Below, in pieces: positions 6,143 to 9,255 of a stretch of 9,255 nucleotides of DNA. The notes under the pieces were generated by a model. That model saw only the letters and a program-made list of their open reading frames with translations, did no database searches and was not told the DNA's origin. The stretch covers positions 1 to 9,255 of the forward strand of contig JAKQBU010000040.1 in NCBI GenBank assembly GCA_029573975.1, given 5' to 3'. The position numbers and the translations under genes were made by a program. Every line of letters starts with the position of its first letter. Position 1 is the stretch's first letter. The stretch is from Planctomycetota bacterium. GTDB lineage: Bacteria > Planctomycetota > Phycisphaerae > Sedimentisphaerales > SM23-30.

Positions 6143-6853
6143 TTGATCTTGCAATCCTCAGAAAAAACATCGGTAACGGATGAAAAGCCTGATACGCAGG
6201 CGGCTTTCACCGACATGGTAGAATTCGCGATAGTGATAGCCGCGGCGGCTGGTTGCCTGGTTTGTATCAATCTGGTATTTCCCACCCGCTGGCACTGGTG
6301 GAGTATTCCGGTTCTATGGATAGCCGCGGCAGGGATTCCGACGATTCTGCGCGGTCGCAACCGGCGGGATTTGGGGCTAATCCTGAGTCCCCTCGGCTTT
6401 TCCCTCAAAATCCTCTCGCTGGCCTGTCTGATGGTCTTCCCCCTCACGTATGTTCTTTTGTCCCTGTGGAAATGGCTGGGCCTGGGACTGCCAGCCATAA
6501 ACCAAATCCCCCGGGACGGCTGGCTCCCCTGGCTTCTGTATCAGTTCCTCTATGTGGCGGTCGCCGAGGAAATTTTCTTCCGCGGCTATGTGCTGGGCCG
6601 GCTGCAGCAGCTGCCGACCAACCTCTCAGCCCGCCATCCGCGTGTATGGCAGGGAATCGGCATTCTCATTTCTGCTTTGATTTTTGCCCTGTTCCATGTA
6701 CTCCAGGCAGGAGGGATACCAGCACTGCTTACCTTCTTTCCCGCCCTGGTCTTCGGCTGGCTTTTGGTTTACACCCGTTCGCTGGTGGCTCCGGTTTTAT
6801 TCCACGGCCTGGCCAACCTCTTCTATGCCTTGGCCCTGCCCACACTGACCTGA
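6143..6853 (+). CDS. CPBP-family (CAAX/Abi) intramembrane glutamic protease
   Basis: 236 residues from TTG 6143, the most upstream start allowed because an in-frame TGA occupies 6140-6142. ATG 6215 is the first in-frame ATG but has a poor ribosome site, so the start is uncertain. It is a polytopic membrane protein with hydrophobic stretches at about 26-45, 52-68, 87-108, 127-141, 170-187, 192-210 and 213-232. The family motifs are all present: EEIFFRG (E142, E143, R147), FALFH (H185) and FHGLANLF (H221, N225). In Rce1-type proteases the paired glutamates and the histidines form the active site. Bacterial members act in bacteriocin immunity, in regulation, or as sorting proteases for proteins with C-terminal anchor signals. 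Position 102 bases after the Wza-like gene suggests a surface role, but no cognate tail sequence is visible here. It is convergent with rmlB, with 51 bases between the stops. Confidence 0.85.
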   Translation: MILQSSEKTSVTDEKPDTQAAFTDMVEFAIVIAAAAGCLVCINLVFPTRWHWWSIPVLWIAAAGIPTILRGRNRRDLGLILSPLGFSLKILSLACLMVFPLTYVLLSLWKWLGLGLPAINQIPRDGWLPWLLYQFLYVAVAEEIFFRGYVLGRLQQLPTNLSARHPRVWQGIGILISALIFALFHVLQAGGIPALLTFFPALVFGWLLVYTRSLVAPVLFHGLANLFYALALPTLT

Positions 6854-6889
6854 TCGGCATTCCCAACTCTCCCTGGCTGCGGTTGCCGA
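6854..6889. repeat. Inverted repeat between convergent genes
   Basis: TCGGCA (6854-6859) and TGCCGA (6884-6889) flank a 24-base loop in the 51-base gap between the CPBP stop and the rmlB stop. It is in the right place for transcription termination, but the loop is long and there is no T-run, so functional support is weak. Confidence 0.2.
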
Positions 6890-6904
6890 ATCCCTGGCCG
6901 CCAA

Positions 6905-7918
6905 TCAGCGCCCGGAATACATCTCCTGGTAATATTTCTCATAATCCCCGGATACCACCCGCTCCAGCCACTTCGCATGCGTCAAATACCATTCGATGGT
7001 CTTGGCGAGTCCCTGGGAAAACGTCACCGAAGGTTTCCATCCCAGCTCAGTCATAATCTTGGTGGCGTCAATGGCATAACGGCGATCGTGACCCGGACGG
7101 TCCTTTACATGCCGGATCAGGGTCTTCGGTTTTTGCAATCGTTCCAGAACGATTCCGATGATCTCCAGATTTGTTTTTTCATTGCCGCCGCCGATATTAT
7201 ACACCTCGCCCGCCCGGCCTTCCGTTAAAACCTTCCAAATCGCCGTGCAGTGGTCATACACATACAGCCAGTCCCGGACATACAGCCCATCCCCGTACAC
7301 CGGCAGTTCCTGGTCATGCAGGGCATTGTTGATCATCAGCGGCAGCATCTTCTCCGGAAACTGATACGGTCCGTAATTGTTGGAACAGCGGGTGATATTA
7401 TAAGGCAATCCCCAAGTATGCCCGAACGCCCGCACCAGATGATCCGCCGCCGCCTTGCTGGCCGAGTAGGGCGAATTGGGCTGGATGGGGCTGCTCTCGG
7501 TAAATTTCCCCTCGGTTCCCAGCGAGCCATACACCTCATCGGTAGATACCTGTACAAATTTCTTCAAGGGATAATCCCGGGCCGCCTCCAGCAGCTTCAA
7601 GGTTCCGGTCACATTGGTATCAATAAATACCGCCGGCCCCTCCAGCGAACGGTCCACGTGGCTTTCCGCCGCAAAATGGACAATCGCCTCAACCGCATGC
7701 TCCTTCAGAAGCGTTCGGACCAGTTCCCCATTGCCTATGTCTCCTCGTACAAAGGTGTGGTTCGGATGGTCGAGAAATCCTTCCAGATTTTCCAGATTGC
7801 CGGCATAGGTCAGCTTGTCGAGGTTGACTACCCGGCAATCTTCGTGCTCCTGCAAAACCATCTGCACAAAGTTGCTCCCGATAAATCCTGCTCCGCCGGT
7901 TACTAATAGATTCCTCAT
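6905..7918 (-). CDS. rmlB: dTDP-glucose 4,6-dehydratase
   Basis: 337 residues, the usual length. It converts dTDP-glucose to dTDP-4-keto-6-deoxyglucose, the second step of dTDP-L-rhamnose synthesis, in the cytoplasm with NAD+. It is an extended SDR: TGGAGFIG at residues 7-14 is the nucleotide-binding loop; HFAAESHVDRS (81-91) and STDEVYG (125-131, with the dehydratase-type Asp-Glu pair at 127-128) follow. Y151 and K155 in YSASK are the catalytic pair. RCSNNYGPYQFPEK (177-190) and RPGHDRRYAID (274-284) are family signatures for substrate binding. The frame opens at ATG 7933, but ATG 7918 is chosen: it gives the standard MRNLLVTGGAGFIG start and has GAGGA just upstream, overlapping the rmlD stop codon (7926-7928). 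This spacing indicates translational coupling with rmlD. It is the last gene of the operon. Confidence 0.96.
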   Translation of the reverse strand: MRNLLVTGGAGFIGSNFVQMVLQEHEDCRVVNLDKLTYAGNLENLEGFLDHPNHTFVRGDIGNGELVRTLLKEHAVEAIVHFAAESHVDRSLEGPAVFIDTNVTGTLKLLEAARDYPLKKFVQVSTDEVYGSLGTEGKFTESSPIQPNSPYSASKAAADHLVRAFGHTWGLPYNITRCSNNYGPYQFPEKMLPLMINNALHDQELPVYGDGLYVRDWLYVYDHCTAIWKVLTEGRAGEVYNIGGGNEKTNLEIIGIVLERLQKPKTLIRHVKDRPGHDRRYAIDATKIMTELGWKPSVTFSQGLAKTIEWYLTHAKWLERVVSGDYEKYYQEMYSGR

Positions 7919-7925
7919 ATTTTCC

Positions 7926-8774
7926 TCATACATTCTTTAAAAATTGTTCCAACGGTACCTGCCACGGCTGGATGGCCTCGTCCAGCACGGCTTTGATTTT
8001 CCGGCAATCAAAACAACTGTTCAGCGGCCGGGCCGCCGCACACGGAAATTCGCTGGTTTTACAGCGGACCAGCGAAACGGCTATCCCCAGCTTCCGAAAA
8101 ACAAACTCTGCCATCTCATAGCGGCTCACATACCCCTCACTGGCAAAATGAAACAATCCTTCCGCCCGTTTTTCGATGAGATTGCAGATAGCTTTCGCCG
8201 CCTCGGTCGTGGCGGTGGGAGACCCAATCTGATCCTCCACCACTTTGAGTGCCGGATTCTTCCCCGCCGCCGCGATCAACTTGGTAACGAAATTCGTCCC
8301 CCCGGCCCCATAGGTCCACTGCACCCGTACCAGACAATACGGGCATCCGCTTTCCGCCAACAGCCGCTCCCCCATCCATTTGCTCCTGCCATAAACGCTG
8401 ATCGGGTTCGGCGGGTCTGCTTCGTCATACAAACCGTCCTTGGTCCCGTCAAAAACAAAATCCGTACTAATGTGCAGAACCCAATTCCCAGCCTCTTTTG
8501 CCATTTGCCCCAGCCGCCCCACGGCCTCCCCGTTTATCTGATAGGCCAGGTCTGTCTCGCTTTCGGCCTTTTCCACATTGGTATAAGCGGCGCAATTCAC
8601 AATTACTTCATAATCTTTCATAATCGTCCGGAGGTGTTCCGGGTTGCAGATATCGAATTCCGGCCGGTCGAAAACCGCGATATTCCACCCTTTTTTTTCA
8701 CAGAATATGGCCAAATCACTCCCCAGCATCCCCTTGCCTCCCAAAATGGCAACCTGAGAAATATTTTTTATCAT
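7926..8774 (-). CDS. rmlD: dTDP-4-dehydrorhamnose reductase
   Basis: 282 residues, normal length. It catalyses the final NAD(P)H-dependent reduction to dTDP-L-rhamnose. RmlD/SDR features in order: ILGGKGMLGSDL (10-21) is the cofactor loop; VNCAAYTNVEKAE (59-71); STDFVFDG (103-110) with catalytic Thr104; YGRSKWMGE (128-136) with Tyr128 and Lys132; EDQIGSPT (180-187); and RPLNSCFD (249-256) near the C-terminus, the usual RP-NS substrate-binding element. LVRVQWTYG replaces the commoner LVRTSWLYG. ATG 8774 has GAGAAG a few bases upstream and overlaps the rmlC stop in an ATGA, so translation is coupled. The stop merges with the ribosome site of rmlB. Confidence 0.95.
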   Translation of the reverse strand: MIKNISQVAILGGKGMLGSDLAIFCEKKGWNIAVFDRPEFDICNPEHLRTIMKDYEVIVNCAAYTNVEKAESETDLAYQINGEAVGRLGQMAKEAGNWVLHISTDFVFDGTKDGLYDEADPPNPISVYGRSKWMGERLLAESGCPYCLVRVQWTYGAGGTNFVTKLIAAAGKNPALKVVEDQIGSPTATTEAAKAICNLIEKRAEGLFHFASEGYVSRYEMAEFVFRKLGIAVSLVRCKTSEFPCAAARPLNSCFDCRKIKAVLDEAIQPWQVPLEQFLKNV

Positions 8775-9255
8775 GGCAACTTCTCAAAATGCGGCAGCCG
8801 GTCCGCCGGGATATCTTTCAGCCGGGGATACGTACGGTCCTTGGAGGATAACAGAGGCTCCCGGACCGGCCAGCAGATACCCAGATCCGGATCGTTCCAC
8901 AGAACCCCGCCCTCTGCCGCATGATTATAATAATCGGTACATTTATACGAAAAAATCACCGTTTCACTCACCACCGCAAAACCATGGGCAAAACCGGCCG
9001 GGATATACAGTTGCCGGTGATTCTGCTCGGTTAGTTCCACCGACACCCAGTCCCCGAAGGTCGGACTGCCAATCTGGATATCCACCGCCACGTCAAAAAC
9101 CGCCCCCTGTAAAACCTGGATCAGTTTGCCTTGGGCCTGGGGATTTTGAAAATGCAGGCCCCGCAGCACTCCTCGTTGGGAAAACGACACATTGTCCTGG
9201 ACAAAATCCTCCGCCAGCCCCATCTCCTGGTACCGCCGCCGGTTCCACGATTCAA
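8771..9255 (-). CDS. rmlC: dTDP-4-dehydrorhamnose 3,5-epimerase, 5' truncated by window edge
   Basis: The frame stays open to the right edge: codons before ATG 9223 read ESWNRRRYQE, which fits the normal RmlC N-terminal region, so ATG 9223 is internal and about 20-30 residues lie beyond the window. 160 residues are visible of a usual ~180-190. RmlC epimerises C3 and C5 of dTDP-4-keto-6-deoxyglucose using a cupin fold. Family motifs: FVQDNVSFS, then GVLRGLHFQ with the catalytic histidine, QVLQGAVFDVAVDI, the cupin strand LYIPAGFAHGF, YKCTDYYN, and WNDPDLGICWP carrying the acidic partner. The stop overlaps the rmlD start by four bases (ATGA). The first gene of the operon, possibly rmlA, must lie outside the window. 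Confidence 0.95.
   Translation of the reverse strand, partial: ESWNRRRYQEMGLAEDFVQDNVSFSQRGVLRGLHFQNPQAQGKLIQVLQGAVFDVAVDIQIGSPTFGDWVSVELTEQNHRQLYIPAGFAHGFAVVSETVIFSYKCTDYYNHAAEGGVLWNDPDLGICWPVREPLLSSKDRTYPRLKDIPADRLPHFEKLP

Noticed and set aside
5336..6154. Long open frame antisense to the export lipoprotein gene (272 codons)
   Set aside because: Its translation has no recognisable domain and it mirrors a gene with clear lipoprotein, Poly_export and SLBB features. A codon-composition shadow.
7250..7906. Long open frames antisense to rmlB and rmlD (7250-7906 and 7944-8924)
   Set aside because: They lie opposite unambiguous enzyme genes, and their translations lack family motifs or credible ribosome sites.

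Overview
The window reads as a chromosomal cell-surface and exopolysaccharide region of a Gram-negative-type bacterium. It is GC-rich with short intergenic gaps. The gene content fits a planctomycete, most likely the Phycisphaerae/Sedimentisphaerales side: a secreted parallel beta-helix protein with repeated GGGIYC-type rungs and a choice-of-anchor Q-like segment, a short stand-alone LuxR-type regulator coupled to a TPR protein, and a small Wza-type export lipoprotein. The taxonomic call is inference from gene style, since there is no rRNA or other marker here.

Layout. (1) 2-1486 (+) is the 3' part of a long TPR protein, followed after one base by a 109-residue LuxR-family HTH regulator (1488-1817, +). 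(2) On the minus strand, converging on that pair, is an unrecognised four-helix membrane protein with a cytoplasmic coiled coil (1849-2697). It has its own sigma70-type promoter, which begins 7 bases past the stop codon of the next gene. (3) 2771-4999 (-) encodes a large secreted right-handed beta-helix protein ending in two diverged copies of an unrecognised ~125-residue domain. (4) 5000-5302 is a divergent control region with a near-consensus promoter for the export gene and a weaker one, plus a ~165-base hairpin-containing leader, for the beta-helix gene. (5) 5303-6040 (+) encodes a Wza/Poly_export outer-membrane lipoprotein, followed by a CPBP intramembrane protease gene (to 6853, +) whose start is unclear. 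(6) Converging on it is a tightly coupled dTDP-L-rhamnose operon on the minus strand, transcribed rmlC -> rmlD -> rmlB. rmlC runs off the right edge and rmlA is not in the window.

Working together (inference): rmlBCD supply dTDP-rhamnose for a surface polysaccharide, the Wza-like lipoprotein exports a polysaccharide, and the beta-helix protein is exported to the surface. The CPBP protease may process or sort surface proteins, but nothing in its sequence proves a substrate. The TPR/LuxR pair could be an assembly scaffold plus a regulator. No CRISPR, insertion sequence, tRNA, rRNA or phage gene was seen. The least explained items are the duplicated C-terminal domain, the cysteine ladders of the beta-helix, the structured leader at about 5000-5170, and the in-frame stop and A-run at the start of the CPBP gene.
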